Positions 11,943 to 24,801 of a stretch of DNA of 64,000 nt are shown here, in pieces. Both the position numbers and the translations under genes were made by a program. The stretch covers positions 248,001 through 312,000 of the forward strand of contig JAPEUQ010000005.1 of the NCBI GenBank assembly GCA_027946365.1. The letters are read 5' to 3'. Every line of letters begins with the position of its first letter. The first letter of the stretch is position 1. The notes beneath the pieces were generated by a model, which saw nothing but the letters and a program-made list of their open reading frames with translations, did not search any database and was not told where the DNA came from. The stretch comes from Kalmusia sp. IMI 367209. Its lineage: Eukaryota; Ascomycota; Dothideomycetes; Pleosporales; Didymosphaeriaceae.

Positions 11943-14037
11943 CCGACTTTCATGGGGATGATGGCGCATGAAGAACAATACGTACAGCATATGCCAATCA
12001 AATATCTGCACGACCTCAGTTCATATACATGAAGTACGCTTTTATTGATATATGTACATAATTCCCTATTAAGAAGTGATCGTGTAAGCTTGTGTCACGG
12101 CCAGAGGCATCTGCCTATATTGCTCCGCTTTTAGAACGCAATCGAGAACTCCAATTAAAATACAACCACCTACACCCTGTATAACAAGGAACTATGTACG
12201 ACGCTTCGCGATCGCTTTATAGAGGTTGATGTTTCACTAACAAGTAATTCTAGGCCTTCTAACTCGGCTGCACCTCCGACCCCGCATTGGCTGTCCTTCC
12301 CCGCCTGAATTCTGGGGCCATATCCTTGTTTACGTTGACGAGTTCGACCTGTGCATGGCATGTCGTAATGTTTCTAAAGTGTTGAGGGTTGAAGCGGACC
12401 GCAAGATTAAGCGTGTGCGCCTAACAATACCTGGAGTTTTGATTTATATGAATGCGTGCCTAAGACACGGACTTTGCACTTGCAATGGTGTGATTGAGCT
12501 TGGCATTCACTTGAATCGAATCGATATTCGAGGACTGCAAATCGATTTCACTACAAATGTCGTCTCCTTACGGTGGAGTGTCTAACTACTTTCTTCAAGG
12601 AGGAGGCTTACGTGCGCCATATGCGACGCGAAGCTAGCTTTGGTGGCACCTCGCCTTTAGAGGACGAGCTATCCGAAATTCCAGAGGCATGTCGCGTCCC
12701 AAGCAAACAACCGGACTACATGTGTACGTTGACATGCGCTTGCAAACAACGTATCTATTCCTCACATGCGTTCTATAAAGACGAGCCCTACTTGAAGCCA
12801 CACGTTATGGACTACACGATGGGGAAAACAACTTTAGCACAGGAGACACAAAGCCTTTGGGCCCAAATCTACAAAACTCGCGTCGAGATAATTAAAAAGC
12901 GGCGAATTACCGCAGTGAATATTGTACGCGAGCCAAGGTAAAAAATATTGTAGTATGTAGATAAGGCCTATCTAAAAATTCCCAGGAATTCAGATTTCGC
13001 TCATTTTGAAAGAATGCGTTGGCATATGCGTGGGTTTGAGGCCGGCGTTGAAAAAGAAACGAAACTTGTTATCGCGCAAACGTTACACGACAGCATCACG
13101 CGCTTCGATGTGTCCATTTCTTTCTCTTTGTATTGGTCAGTCCATGTCGTGTCCGCATGAAGGTGAGGGGTGAGTCGATCTTAAACTTCCTGTTATTGGA
13201 TGTGATGTTCGTCGAACGATAGGACAAGTCGTGCCAAAATACTTAATCCAGTTATCGCTAGTTGTTGAAATTTGGCGTGCTGCAGTGCAGCTAAACCGCT
13301 TTTACCTTCCGCAATCTACCAAAAGTCTCTTGTGTAACTGAAAATTGACAGCTGATGGCTTGTCCCTTGTTACTCTTGATGAGGGATCGCTGCGGTCACT
13401 GATAGCATTGTGCAGTGACGTCCCTTTGAAGTCGCACTTAGATTGGGCGAGCAAACAAGTGCAAACGCATGTGAATGCAGGTGACTCCCGTGGTGAAAGC
13501 CATGGTAACGTTCATTCATGTTTTTTGGGAATCCTCCAATGAAATTGATGTGAAGGTATTGAGGTCATCGTGGAGACTCGTAGAAGGCACATTCCGTTGT
13601 GACTCACTTTCCCATTGCGAAAAGTCGTTATGACAAGAGGCCGTGGGTACACAACAACCTCAATTCACGCCTGGTGCATGCACTAGCAGGGATAGCTTGT
13701 GTGCTAGCAGGATGCAGTCGCGTCGTATCTTGTTCTTACACCCAATCACAGATAATTACTTCGTAAAACCACCCGCAAAACGGACCCACTTTTTTCATCT
13801 ATAACTTTGTCCTAGACTCTCTCACTTTCTTGCCCACGTTTTAACGCTTTTATATCTTTATACCTTATAAACGCAGTTCACCTTAGCTAACACAAGATAA
13901 GATAAGATAAGGATAAGAAGTTAAGCTCCCGTCATAACATAGAGCGAAGACTATAGCTCGAACGACGTGAGCTGGGGAGCAAATAACCTTCTCACCACTG
14001 GTCAGCAGCTTGATTTATCAACTGCCTAGGAGTCGTC
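11943..14037. other. Intergenic, 2.1 kb
   Basis: No recognisable gene. The longest frame (12573-12941, 122 codons) begins with GTG and has no known domain or clear splice context. The last 150 bp carry a cluster of GATAA motifs listed separately. Confidence 0.5.
13896..13916 (+). promoter_or_regulatory. Cluster of four GATAA motifs
   Basis: GATAA occurs at 13896, 13901, 13906 and 13912, four copies in 21 bp, about 120 bp upstream of the DUF262 gene start. A TTATC (the same site inverted) lies near 14013. Such sites bind fungal GATA factors (nitrogen, iron, light regulators). Occupancy is not known, and a short tandem repeat could arise without function. Confidence 0.5.
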
Positions 14038-16661
14038 ATGCCAGGTAGGATGAAGCTCTCTGCCCAGGTAAGCGCTAACTTGTATGCCTCAATGCACATT
14101 GCTGACACACCTCTAGTCCGAGCTCGGAGCGGGGCCTTGCGATGGGACGTCGTACAAGCCACGACCCCAATTAAAGAAACCGGGGACTTACCTGCGGGAT
14201 CTGAGATATCTCATTGGTATGTCTACGCATAGGATAATTCAGGAATTGCTAATGCGATTCTATAGATGCAATGGACCGGCAGGAGATCGATCTTGATCCC
14301 GAATATCAACGAGATATCGTATGGAATGGTATGCAGGCTGTTTACTACACTTCGCTATGAAGGTACTGATTCGAAGCAGCAGATCGAATGTCTGGGCTCA
14401 TCGATTCGCTGATGGGTGCGTTGTCTTGAATGCAGCTTACCTCTGGGAGAACGAGCTGACCCCCCCTCATAGAAAATTACTATATACCACCCATCATCTT
14501 GAATAAGAAATCGTCACCTGCTGGAAATAATTCGAAAACGGTTCTTGTCTGCGTAGATGGCAAACAGCGATTGTCGTCTATCAATGCTTTTGTGCAAGGC
14601 TCCATTCCATGTTCAGATTATCGCGGCGAAAAGTGGTATTATTGCAGCAAGCAGGGCATAGGCCGCCGTAAGGTTCTCTCAGCAGACAAACAAGAAGAAT
14701 TCTTGAACAAAGAGTTCGTGACAATTGAATATACGGATCTTCCATCGGAACAAGAGGAGGACCTGTTTGCCAGAGTGCAAATGGGCATGCAACTCACAGC
14801 TGCGGAGAAACTGCGCGCCCAGACTGGCCCATGGCAGGATCTAGCTAAATGTTTCGTCAAGGACTTTCCTACCATATATTCGCTCCTGCATGATCGAATG
14901 CGTGGAAAGGATTTTCAACTGACGCTGTCATGCTTCAGCCAGATAGTTGAAGTACAACAGCAAACCCGTCCAGACGGTATACCGCAGTTGAAAACGACTC
15001 CCATGTATCTCTCCAAATTTTTAAAGAACGAGAACGCTGCGGATGACGACATTAAGTCGCATCTTGCAAGCGTCTGGAAAACATTCCAAGACCTCATCGA
15101 TTTGGATCCGAACGCATTTACGAATGCAGACCAATGGCTCACGGGAGTGCGGACATTTACTCCAGTGGAGATGATAGCAGTCACCGTGCTTATATCAAAG
15201 TACTCCGAGACGCGCAATCATCGGATGCTCATTGACGAAATTCGAGCCTTACGTGTTGCCCTGCGCAAAAACTTCTCCGATCTACGTCAGAATGGTCACA
15301 TCTGGAGTCCTATCTGGGATTTCATCGACAAATTAGAGAGCCTTAGAGGAGCAAACGATAGAAGTGTTGTAGACCAGAGTACACAGTTGAATCCGGCGCC
15401 ACAACCAGGAGCCATTCAGGTGGCATCAACGCCTGGTGTCAAGAGAGGAAAAGCTACGGCAAGGACGGAGCCTCCAAATATTCTCCCTGGAGTTGATTCC
15501 GTCATCAAAACTGACGATCGCCCTCGGAAGCGACAAAGGACATCTTCAGATACAGTGAGGAAAGCGCCACAAGCTGCAGTAAACACTTCTGTCGCTGCGG
15601 ACTCAACTATGCCTGCTCAAGGTGCTCAACCAGGCATACCTCTCCGTTCCACACCACCGGTAGCTGAACCTCTGCAGAAAATAGCTCAACCACCAGGAGA
15701 GGCATCAATTAGCCGCATATTTAGTAACGGAGTGCCAAAATTGGCACCATTTGCATCCATTGGCTCCCCACCCCATCAACGAACCACACCTCCAGCAGGT
15801 GAAGTTTCAATGCGGCCCCCTACAAAGAAAACTACTATGAATAGTGGCAGGCACGTTCCGCCTCCTAGCAAGCCTGTCTCTGTATCATCCCCTAAATCTT
15901 CCATCAAGCCTTCCAAAGTGCGCCTGAGTCATAGGAGAGAACTGGACGGGTACCGCGCTCCCATAGCACCGATGAACACAAACACGTCTGCATCACCTTT
16001 ATCAAATCAGACCAAGCGCTATGCACCTATATACCAATCGATTCCCATTCCAAATTGGTCAGGTAGTCCAACAGCAAACCAAGTCATGTCACCTACAAAC
16101 CAGTCAAGTGCGGCTAGTTCGCCTTCCTTGTCTACGACTCCTGTGACTTCTCCGCCAATTGCACAAAGCCCATGGCGTTTGAACGCACAAGCTGCAACTC
16201 AGTCAAATAGGCCAAGCTCATCTAAATCCAGCGTGCAACCCCCCACTCGAACCAATAGGTCAGCTTCTACTCAACTGAGTGAATCGATTTCTCGTCCATC
16301 TACTTCTGGGGTCCAGGTTCTGGATCAACTTAGCATCTGGACGCCTGGTCAGTCTAGTAGTCCAGGTATTGCGCAGAGACCGGGGGCGTTCTCCGCCGGC
16401 TCTGTTAAATCCGAAACTCAAGCCAATTCGCAAGCTCAGTACAAGGGATTAGCCCCCGTTCCAGTGACCCAGACCTCCTTCAGCGGGCCTGTTCAAAATT
16501 CAACTCAATCGGAGGAAAGAGTGACTTCATCCTCCACTCAACTGCAGACATCCAACCTTCAGACTGTAGGTCCTGCGAAAAAGCCTCGGGCCCCTAGACA
16601 GCGAAAGTCTTCGATACCGCAGTACGACGGAGCTGTGATTATTCTATCTGATGACGAATAA
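14038..16661 (+). CDS. DUF262 (GmrSD/ParB-like) nuclear protein with C-terminal SUMO-interaction-like motif
   Basis: Exons 14038-14067, 14117-14216, 14266-14328, 14380-14415, 14473-16661 give 805 residues in frame. Residues 30-340 form a DUF262 domain: IDLDPEYQRDIVW (51-63) and VDGKQRLSSI (104-113) match the conserved blocks of the ParB-like N-terminal half of prokaryotic GmrSD, a type IV restriction system, where this half binds and hydrolyses nucleotide. The rest is a long disordered tail rich in Ser, Pro, Thr and Gln. It has a basic cluster PRKRQR at about 426-431, a likely nuclear localisation signal, and ends exactly in VIILSDDE. That is four hydrophobic residues followed by an acidic run, the form of a SUMO-interaction motif. 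No HNH half is present. The function of eukaryotic DUF262 proteins is not established. Confidence 0.85.
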
Positions 16662-17408
16662 CTCAACATCATAAAAAAGCAACGAAGTTGGCTTTGATAT
16701 CCATTCAAGAACAGTCCTCCTATAGCGCACCAATCTCTACCACTCGTTGCTGCTTCCTTTCCAGGAAAGCCAGAGTGCATCACCGCAGCGTAGGCCGCCT
16801 CGAACAGGCCAATACAGCAAACAGCCAAAGGCTCTCGAAAAATGGAGCGGACGGATTTCTTCAACTTTCTCTAACGATTGAATTAGCAATGGAAGCAGTC
16901 TGGTGGAGGTATATGTGCTTTAATTGCGGGCGAATTATTAAGAGATTTTCCATTTGTCCATACTGTCAGGCCAGAGGGTCTTCTGATTATGAATATTCCT
17001 AAGATTTATGAGTTTTGTAATCATTGATACCCTTCTCAATATAGCGGTATGAAACATTAAAGATGTCATTACCATCGAATACGGTACATGTTTCGATTTC
17101 CAGTGAACTTGTTTCGATACTAGGGTGCATATTTCACCACCAGAAGACATATATCAACATCGGTATGCACACCTTAGCACCTTTGCTTGGTGTAGTCATG
17201 ATCTCAGCTGTAGCGTATCCACTCCAATCGCGCGTTTCAGCTAAAGTCCAGCCCTTGCTTCGCAAGTCACTCGTATCGAAAGTAGGGTGCCAACATTTAT
17301 GCTTCACTTTTTTCGACCCCTTCTAGATGTTTTGACTTCATTTTCATAAGAGAGATTCTGCAACAATCAACACACAAGTGCCCACCGTGCAGAGATCACC
17401 CACTCTCC
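16662..17408. other. Intergenic, 0.75 kb
   Basis: 3' flank of the DUF262 gene. Small open frames only, with no supportable gene. Confidence 0.5.
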
Positions 17409-17780
17409 ATGACGGGTGACACCATCGGCATCGTCTCCTTCAGCCGCGCCCTCTTCATCGGCATCGCCCTTTGCGTATCAGCGGTCAATCCAGCAAAGAG
17501 CGAAGTTCATGATTTGTGTCGAGAATGGCTTTATCCGACAGACGTCACTCAAGACGTAATACGAAGATACAAAGCTTCGCTCCGCGCTAAAGATCGAAGT
17601 CTCCTACTATTGCAGCCCGACCCAGTATTCACGAACATCGAGGAAGGGCTAGCCGACTTGGACCGGGCCGATGAAGGGCCCGGGGGTGAAAGGGCCGTGG
17701 CTTGTCTCGCTGAGATGATGTACTCCTCGGTGTCGGGTATACATGGGTGCGAGATGACTCAAGAAAGAGGGCGAAGGTAA
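17409..17780 (+). CDS. Hypothetical small protein, possibly membrane or secreted
   Basis: A 123-codon ATG frame. Residues 8-28 are hydrophobic (around FSRALFIGIALCVSAV) and could be a signal peptide or anchor; the remainder is charged and contains three cysteines. I do not recognise a family. Intron ends were not needed to close it, but nothing else confirms that it is expressed. Confidence 0.25.
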   Translation: MTGDTIGIVSFSRALFIGIALCVSAVNPAKSEVHDLCREWLYPTDVTQDVIRRYKASLRAKDRSLLLLQPDPVFTNIEEGLADLDRADEGPGGERAVACLAEMMYSSVSGIHGCEMTQERGRR

Positions 17781-18278
17781 AATAGGTTAACTGGGCGGAT
17801 CTGTAAAGGCAGCAGCAAAGGTATAAGGCTTCGCTTGTTATGACGGCGATGATGCTAATGCTAAAGAAGTAGAAATAAGGGGGCCTGTCGACTTGCTTCT
17901 AGCTTGAGGAAGGACATACGAAAGATTCCACAGAGAGAGAGAGATAGAGCTCCTAGATCACAGGCAGAAGGAACGGCTAGCCGTAATGCAAGCCTCAATC
18001 CAACTGCAGCGGCATAGGAGCGTGGACAGCTAGACGGAAACATGCTTCTGATACGTGCTCATACACGATAACAGATAGCCTTGATGGTAAAACATCGTGT
18101 TCACCTCATCCGCACTAGGATCACATAGTATTCATCGAGGACTATACCTCCTCATATAGTGGGACTCACCATTGACCAACAGAGGCTGCTCGTTGATTAA
18201 AAGTTTGATTAATCTTCGCCCTATTCGTGTCATACATATCTAAACGTCCGAAATGATCACTCGCGAATATATATTACT
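17781..18278. other. Intergenic, 0.5 kb
   Basis: 3' flank of the dehydrogenase gene. Nothing recognisable. Confidence 0.5.
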
Positions 18279-19279
18279 TCAATACCCATGCTTCCCCAGC
18301 TCCGCCTCCGTCCACTCCCACAGTTTCTTCGCCAGCCCCATATCCCTACTATACCCTGACCCCTTAGTCACCAGCCCCACCGGCCGATAAAACTCGCCAT
18401 TCTTCACCTTCCCCTTCTCTACCACCGCGGCCCACGTCTGGTTCAACGCGCCGCCCTTCGTATCCACGAAATGACCTGGCAGAATAGGAAAAAGCTGCTT
18501 ATAGAACCACAATCCCGCCTTCAAAAACGCGTTCGACACAAAAGAGTTATACAAGTCGGTCAAAATCACACCAGGATGCACAGACACGGACGTGATCTGC
18601 GGATACCTGGCCGCGAGTTCGCGGCTGAACAGTATGTTGGCTAGCTTGGACTGCCCATACCGCCGCCACGTGTACTGCTTCTCCAGCGCCGCTTGGTCGA
18701 ATATGAGCCCTCCGTTCGGCGCAAGCATCATGCCTATACTCGAAACGTTGATGATCCTGACGTCGGCACCAGGCTGCTCTGCCGTCTGCAGCAACACCGG
18801 CATGAGCAGCTTCGTTAACAGCGCGTGGCCAACGTGGTTTGTGCCGAATTGTGTCTCGTATCCCTCCTTCGTGAGGCTGTACGGCGTCATCATGATGCCT
18901 GCATTGTTGACCAGGATATCGAGGCGGTTCTCCCGCGCCTTGAACGTCTCGGCTGCCGAGGCGATGGAGGAGAACGAGGTGAGGTCGAGCGGGAGGTGCT
19001 CGATGGTGACAGAGGGGATGTCTCGTTGGATTTCCTCGATTGCGGAGGCAGCTTTGGAAGCGGTGCGCGCGGCGAGATAGATGCGGGTGGGGGAGTGGGC
19101 GGCGAGGTATGCGATTGTTTGTTTGCCTAGGCCCGTGTTGCCTTTATCACAACATCAACATCTGTCTTGGACCATCTGAGAGGTAGAGGTTGGAGGCGCG
19201 TACCTCCTGTCACTAGAATGACCTTGCCCGCCAGGCTAGGGACGTCTGTCGCGGGGTTGAATTGCCCTTTCCCACCCAT
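18279..19279 (-). CDS. Short-chain dehydrogenase/reductase, retinol-dehydrogenase-like
   Basis: Two exons, 19279-19204 and 19141-18279, encode 312 residues. The Rossmann cofactor motif TGGNTGLG is rebuilt exactly across the intron, which supports the splice. NNAG, the catalytic Ser in NVSS and the Tyr-Lys pair YGQSK are all present, so the NAD(P)-dependent oxidoreductase should be active. The substrate is unknown; fungal relatives act on ketones and alcohols of lipids or secondary metabolites. I begin at the ATG at 19279 because its context (CACAATGG) is strong and MGGKGQF is a common start in this group. The frame stays open to an ATG at 19414, which would add a hydrophobic 45-residue leader able to anchor the protein in a membrane. 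Confidence 0.85.
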
Positions 19280-21570
19280 TGTGCTAATCTTCAGATCCGG
19301 AAAGAGAAGATGCGGACCGAGGAGCAACGCGGTAGTTATTATCTCGAGGAGGAATGACCAGATGTCGAGCAGCAGATGCGTGGCCATCGCGAATGCCCTT
19401 CGCGTGCTGTTCATGGTACAAGCTAGGCTTTTATCCACTTATGACGACAGCCGAGGCATCTCAATTGGGCAGGAAATAGGGCGAACATTGCACCGTACTC
19501 CGGTTTCTTTGTGTGCGGCCGTAGAGCGGAACATCGTGAGGGCCGGCAGAGGACGAGGCTTTACATGTGAACTGTTGAAGGTACAGAAAATGATGATGTT
19601 TGGTGTACGTTCGATTGGTGGTTAGTGCTGACGGGCGATCTGGGGCAGGACGGGAGCGGCACAGGAAGTGGGACGGATCGCAAGTCGGTGCAACTCACTA
19701 TACGTATTGTATGGAATTGATTGCGAGTTGACTTTTTTTTGTTCAATGCAGCGATCAGTTGTGATCCGTATCCATACGAGCGAGCGATTGACCTCAACAA
19801 GGTATACGCTTGTACGCCAAAGTTGTAGGCGCGCTCATTAATAATATCAAGTGGGCAAACGTTCATTCTGTCATAACCCCTATTGACATACTGATCATAT
19901 TCTAATGTTGCTCTTTACCATCTTGTGTTATGTTTTACCTGAAATGCCAGGTCCGGGTTCGCGTCTTCCATATAAGGCGGCACATATTAAACCTGGTTTT
20001 AGCTACGACTGACATTATTTGCCTGGCCATAAAGTACCTCAAGCAATACAGAGAAACTTGTTCGGAAGCACAGCGTATCACATAGGGATATTGTTTGTAC
20101 ATCGAGCACGAGCAGCTCCGTCACAGCCGAGAGCTATGTTATCGCAATAAAAATGAGTAAGCGTTCATGATTATCGAGGATCCCCATCCTTCTTCATCTT
20201 CTTCCTTTTTTTGCTCAAGTAACGTTTAACGACTTGCTAAACGAGTTTCCGTTCTATCGTTGATATTATGCAGGACTCCAACAATGCAGACTCGACTCTA
20301 CCGCAAGATGAGAAAGTGGAATCGCGAGCCAGAAAAAGGGAGTGAGAATGAACACGTGATAAAAGAACGAACACATACCGACATAATGAATAGTCAACAT
20401 TGCATTTCGAGAACGATTTGCTTCTCCAAACCTGCCGAAAGAAACGAGCTCGAAAGAAAATGACACAGACTTTTTCTCGGGAGCACTTACTATGTCCCCC
20501 TCCACGGCAGCTCCTACAAATCACGTCACATACACCTCTAAGTGCGAAGCTATAGATGCTTGAACGTCTTCGGAATTGATGGAACAACTGTTGGACTATC
20601 AACGGTTGCTCGATCGTGTCGACAAGGTTGCCGCGTGCCCACGTACAAAGTTCATCCTCTTGATAGGTAACTTGCAAAACATAACGAGCAAGCACAGCGA
20701 AGCAAAGGAGTAAACTGATGCGATGGGCACGTCCATTGGTATTACAATGTGTTCTCGTCGAGGCTTCAAGGGAGGTAACTTTAGCCTTACCTTGATAGAA
20801 TTGATCCCGATGATACTTGACCCCCAAAACCGGGTCGAAGAGGAGGTCGCTCGGACAAATAACGTCACTGTCCAACGAATCTGACGGCATCTTTCCATCA
20901 TGTTAGGATAATGCCCGGCTTCTACTTCATCAACGGGACACATCAGGAACTAAGCAAAAAGCCATGGCACAAAGTGACGCAATGCTCTGAGAACAGAAAA
21001 AGAGCAGCGCTCCCGATTGCCTAGAGCTAGCTAATCAATGGATTTTTTACTTTACCCATTGCTGAATCCCGTCTTTGCTACAGACCCACTACGGATATCC
21101 GCCACTGTCGGTCATAACCGCCCATACCCACTTCATCCTCGTAGCTTGGGGCCGCGACGAGATCCCAAGATACAAGCCGTTTACCCACCGCTTGTTCATT
21201 TTCGAAACACAGCCAGTGCTACGGGTGGGGGGTATCTGGCCGGATCTCCCATGCTGCTCCTACGGAGGCTTTCTCGGCCTGCAAGCGGCGCGGAGTCGCC
21301 AGGCAGGTCAAGAGATGAACCCAAGAGCCGGCGCCTTGATTCTTCGTTGCTCGCAACGATACCGTGACAACAAACGTAGAAGAAGCGGAGATTGCTCGGC
21401 GGCTCCCAGGATCAAGATGGCATGCTCGAAATTACAGCAGTCTCATACGCGTCCAACGCCGAGCTGATTGTACGACTATACGGTTAGTGGTACAAAGGGG
21501 CACATGCAGCGATGATCCCGAGTTGCGAGCCCCGTATCATCGAATCGTGCTCAATGTCCGTATTGAAGCC

Positions 21571-21685
21571 CACACACACACACAGACGGCGGAAATATCT
21601 CATGAAAGAAGCCCGCGTTTCCGCGAGTCCTAGACGCAGAACAACCGACGGCCCGCACGTACCTACGCACGCACGCACGCACGCA
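21571..21685 (+). repeat. (CA)7 and (ACGC)5 microsatellites
   Basis: A CA dinucleotide run at 21571-21584 is followed 80 bp later by ACGC tetranucleotides at 21664-21685. Both are alternating or near-alternating purine-pyrimidine tracts. Confidence 0.9.
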
Positions 21686-23550
21686 CAAGCTGACGGAGGA
21701 GTCGAGAAGCAGCTCCCGGACTACCCGCTAGGGCAACTGTCGATCCATCCATTTCCTCCACCTGTGACGGCAACCGCGACGCGTGCTCAACCAGGCGTGT
21801 GGAGCGGACTGAGTAGGAGTGCTGCATGGGGGCAAAGGGACAACGAACGGACATTAGCGCGAGCGGGGGGGTTTTAGATGGATCGGCTCCCATGAATCAG
21901 CGCGAGCGAAGCCCACGTTTCAAGATACGTTCGTATCGATATTCGATTCTGGGAAGTACACGCGAGGTATTTTGGGGGGGGAAGGCTGGGCTTTGCCCTG
22001 GCTTGCTCACGAGGACATGGCCGTTGAGCGAGATGGGCGCCTCTTACACATGTGGTGTAACGTGCGCTATCCCGTCCGAGGGCCGCACGCCTTCGAGAAA
22101 CTTCATGGAACTTCCAGAACATGTATAGCTTCATTCCAAATTGCGTGTTGCGTCTGCGCAAATCCTTCGCCCGACGAGGTTTCGATGCCGTGGGCCGTAC
22201 GCGAACCCGAGCAGTAGCATCCCATGTATCGCTCGCTGCGCGGCCAAAGGATCCCCATGTGACGTCCCTTGCATGGGGATGCCCGAAAACGTCGTCGTGC
22301 ATGCGATATGCGGGTGCAGTGTTTTGAGTCTTTGAGATAGGCAATCCGCGTCTGTCAACCCCCCGTAGCGTAAGCCTCCAGCACCGTCGCGGATTTTGAC
22401 TTTAACGGACAGAGTGACTTTGTGCGAAGGTTGTGTGCATGTCAGCCTGTCATCAGAGCTGGCCCATCTGTTGGTGGAGATAAAAAAAGATGGGCAGCCC
22501 ACTTCGTCGGCGGGAACATCTGAGACAGTCTGACCGAGATGCGGCTACGGGGTGCTGGTTCTAGAAGTCTAACGATGGGGCTTCCTTTGCTTCCTGGTGC
22601 GTGGTCGAGCGCGCGGCGGCGGGGGGTCTAAGCGCACGAGCACAATCGGAGGTTTTGCTGGGATGGGAGAGCACGGTCGTAAGCAAAGAGCATGTCACCT
22701 TTACAGACTGAAATGTCACTTGCCAGGTGGTCATTGTGGTCGTGGTCGTATCCTTCACATGCGTGCCCCTTCGTACTACGCTATTCTTCCACTCTTGTTT
22801 GCGGCTCAAGCGCGCTCGAAAAAATACCGCATGCCCGGACAGTCCGAAGCAAGGTGGAAGACGATAGAGTTAGCGAATGCCTCTTCGAGCATGGCACGAG
22901 TAACGTCAGGGAGGAGGCACGGAGGTGATGTGCGGTGCAGGTGTTGCTGCGAGGCCTGAGCGCCTGGGAAGAAGCGCGTCGCGTGGCAGCAGCAAGCGCT
23001 TGCGACAATGGAGAAGGTGTTGTGTAACAGAGGCGCGTGGAGGGCGGCGCGAAGGATGACTTACTGGACTAGGGAGCGGATCCGTCTCTACGGTCTACGG
23101 GATGCGTGCGTAGAGAACAATCCTCAAGGCCAGCCAGCGCCGAGTCCTGCCTTTTTCCTCAAGTGGACTCCACGGGCACGCTTATTGATTCTCCACAAGT
23201 TTCTCCCGCGTTCTGGTCGCTCTTCGTCTTGCTCCACTCGATCCTTTGGTCGTACCATCCGTCCTTGGTGGATAATTTTCACAGCATGAATCAGTACGAT
23301 TCTGACGGCGCCCGTCCAAGGCCCAGTTCCCAGGTGCACGCATGTGGTAGACGTAGGTCCTCGGGCCGACTCGGCCTCTTGACAGATCGGGTCCCACACA
23401 TGACACTCAACGTACGCTAGCCCGCGGCGACCTAGCCTGGACACCTGCGTTGCGTGCGAGCCACTCAAGGCGAGTCAGCATCCACGAGGGTCTCTGGACC
23501 CGGAAACCAGAACCTTGATGTTGGAATCCTCCCACGGTCCGATGAAAACC

Positions 23551-23574
23551 AAAAAAAAAAAAAAAAAAAAAAAA
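23551..23574 (+). repeat. Poly-A tract, 24 nt
   Basis: Uninterrupted run of 24 A. No retroelement reading frame or target-site duplication is evident next to it, so it is annotated only as a homopolymer. Confidence 0.9.
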
Positions 23575-24247
23575 GTCCCACATGCTTCACTCCATTTTTC
23601 GCAGCGACACACACATGATGATCCTACGGACAGCAAGCATCGCAAATTTCTTGCCTCTTAGCGTAAGCCCCGTTGTCGAACTCTATTCTTGACTGTTAGT
23701 CCTTTTTGTGCCTCGGCAGTCTTTCCACTGATACCCTAGTTGGTACATTATTTCCACTAGCCGCCCTCTAAACCGCTTCCTAGTCGTAGCTCCGATTACG
23801 GGCGAACGATACGAATCGCCGGACTGCGACCCCCAGACCGCACGACATCGTAAAGGCCCGGTCAAACGGTTACTGGGATTTAGGGTTCGGTGAGACGTGT
23901 CGCACGTTAATTGAGGGGTTCTCTTAATTGACTTTTGTTAAGGTCGGCCTGCGGATGCGAACGGGGGTTCGCAGCTCTCTGCTGCGCTTGACGGAGATTG
24001 ATATCGGGTGCTAAAGTGGGCGTGTCAATCTCCAAGACGAACGCAGGACCTGCGCTTCCGTCAGAAGATTATTATGCCCCCGGATAGGATGGCTTACGGC
24101 GTCGTTAATCCAAGACGGCCGTTCCTGTGCGGTGTGAAGTTTGCCATATCATGCGCGTCGAACCTCAACCCAGGAATCGGGTTGCATGCCCTGGACATCC
24201 ATCGATCATCTGCCACGCCCACGCACTCAGAATTGGGACCGCAGACG

Positions 24248-24292
24248 GTGTATGTGTGTGTGTGTGTGTGCGCGCGCGCGTGTGTGTGTGTG
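24248..24292 (+). repeat. Alternating purine-pyrimidine tract (TG)n(CG)5(TG)n
   Basis: 45 bp of perfect purine-pyrimidine alternation: TG units with one TA, five CG units, then six TG units. CG flanked by TG repeats is a sequence class well known to flip to left-handed Z-DNA under negative supercoiling. Confidence 0.9.
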
Positions 24293-24801
24293 AATCTCGC
24301 ACCTTCGCTACCAAGACCAGCGCAGGATTCACCACCTGCTCCTCACCTTGCATGCTGCACGAGATTCGGGCGTCTTTACAGCGCATCTGCCCCACATGTC
24401 CACCAATCCCAAATCAGCAGTTCCGCCGCCCTGCCTCCAACGTCAAAGCATCGCGCACACCACTCCACTAATTATCCTCATGGGCTATGCAGCCCAAACT
24501 GAACGCCCCTCATCTCATCAGGCTTCCTGCCATGCAAAGCACATGACGATGCCAATCCAGGTCCAAAGTTTGTTGTGCGGGGAAAGCTCCTGTAATACCG
24601 AAGCGAGATAACGGGCGCCTGTCAAAGTCTCGTCGGTACCGGCAACCAGCAACCGCTAAGATCTGAACGTCAACAGGCGGCCATCGATGACCCCCCGAAA
24701 CAGCGCGGGTGTCACCGAGGCTGCCGGCGGATACCGGGGCAAAGCGAGCGCGCTACCGGAACTACCTCCGGCAGTGTCCAGTCTGGTCATTTCGCCTGTG
24801 A

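Noticed and set aside
12573..12941. 122-codon plus-strand frame
   Set aside because: It starts with GTG, has no upstream exon with an ATG that joins well, and no family resemblance.
20237..20890. 217-codon minus-strand frame
   Set aside because: It has an ATG but no known domain, and a strong donor interrupts it early; no model with a convincing product could be built.
23551..23574. Poly-A tract as the tail of a retroposon
   Set aside because: No reverse-transcriptase-like frame upstream and no target-site duplication around it.
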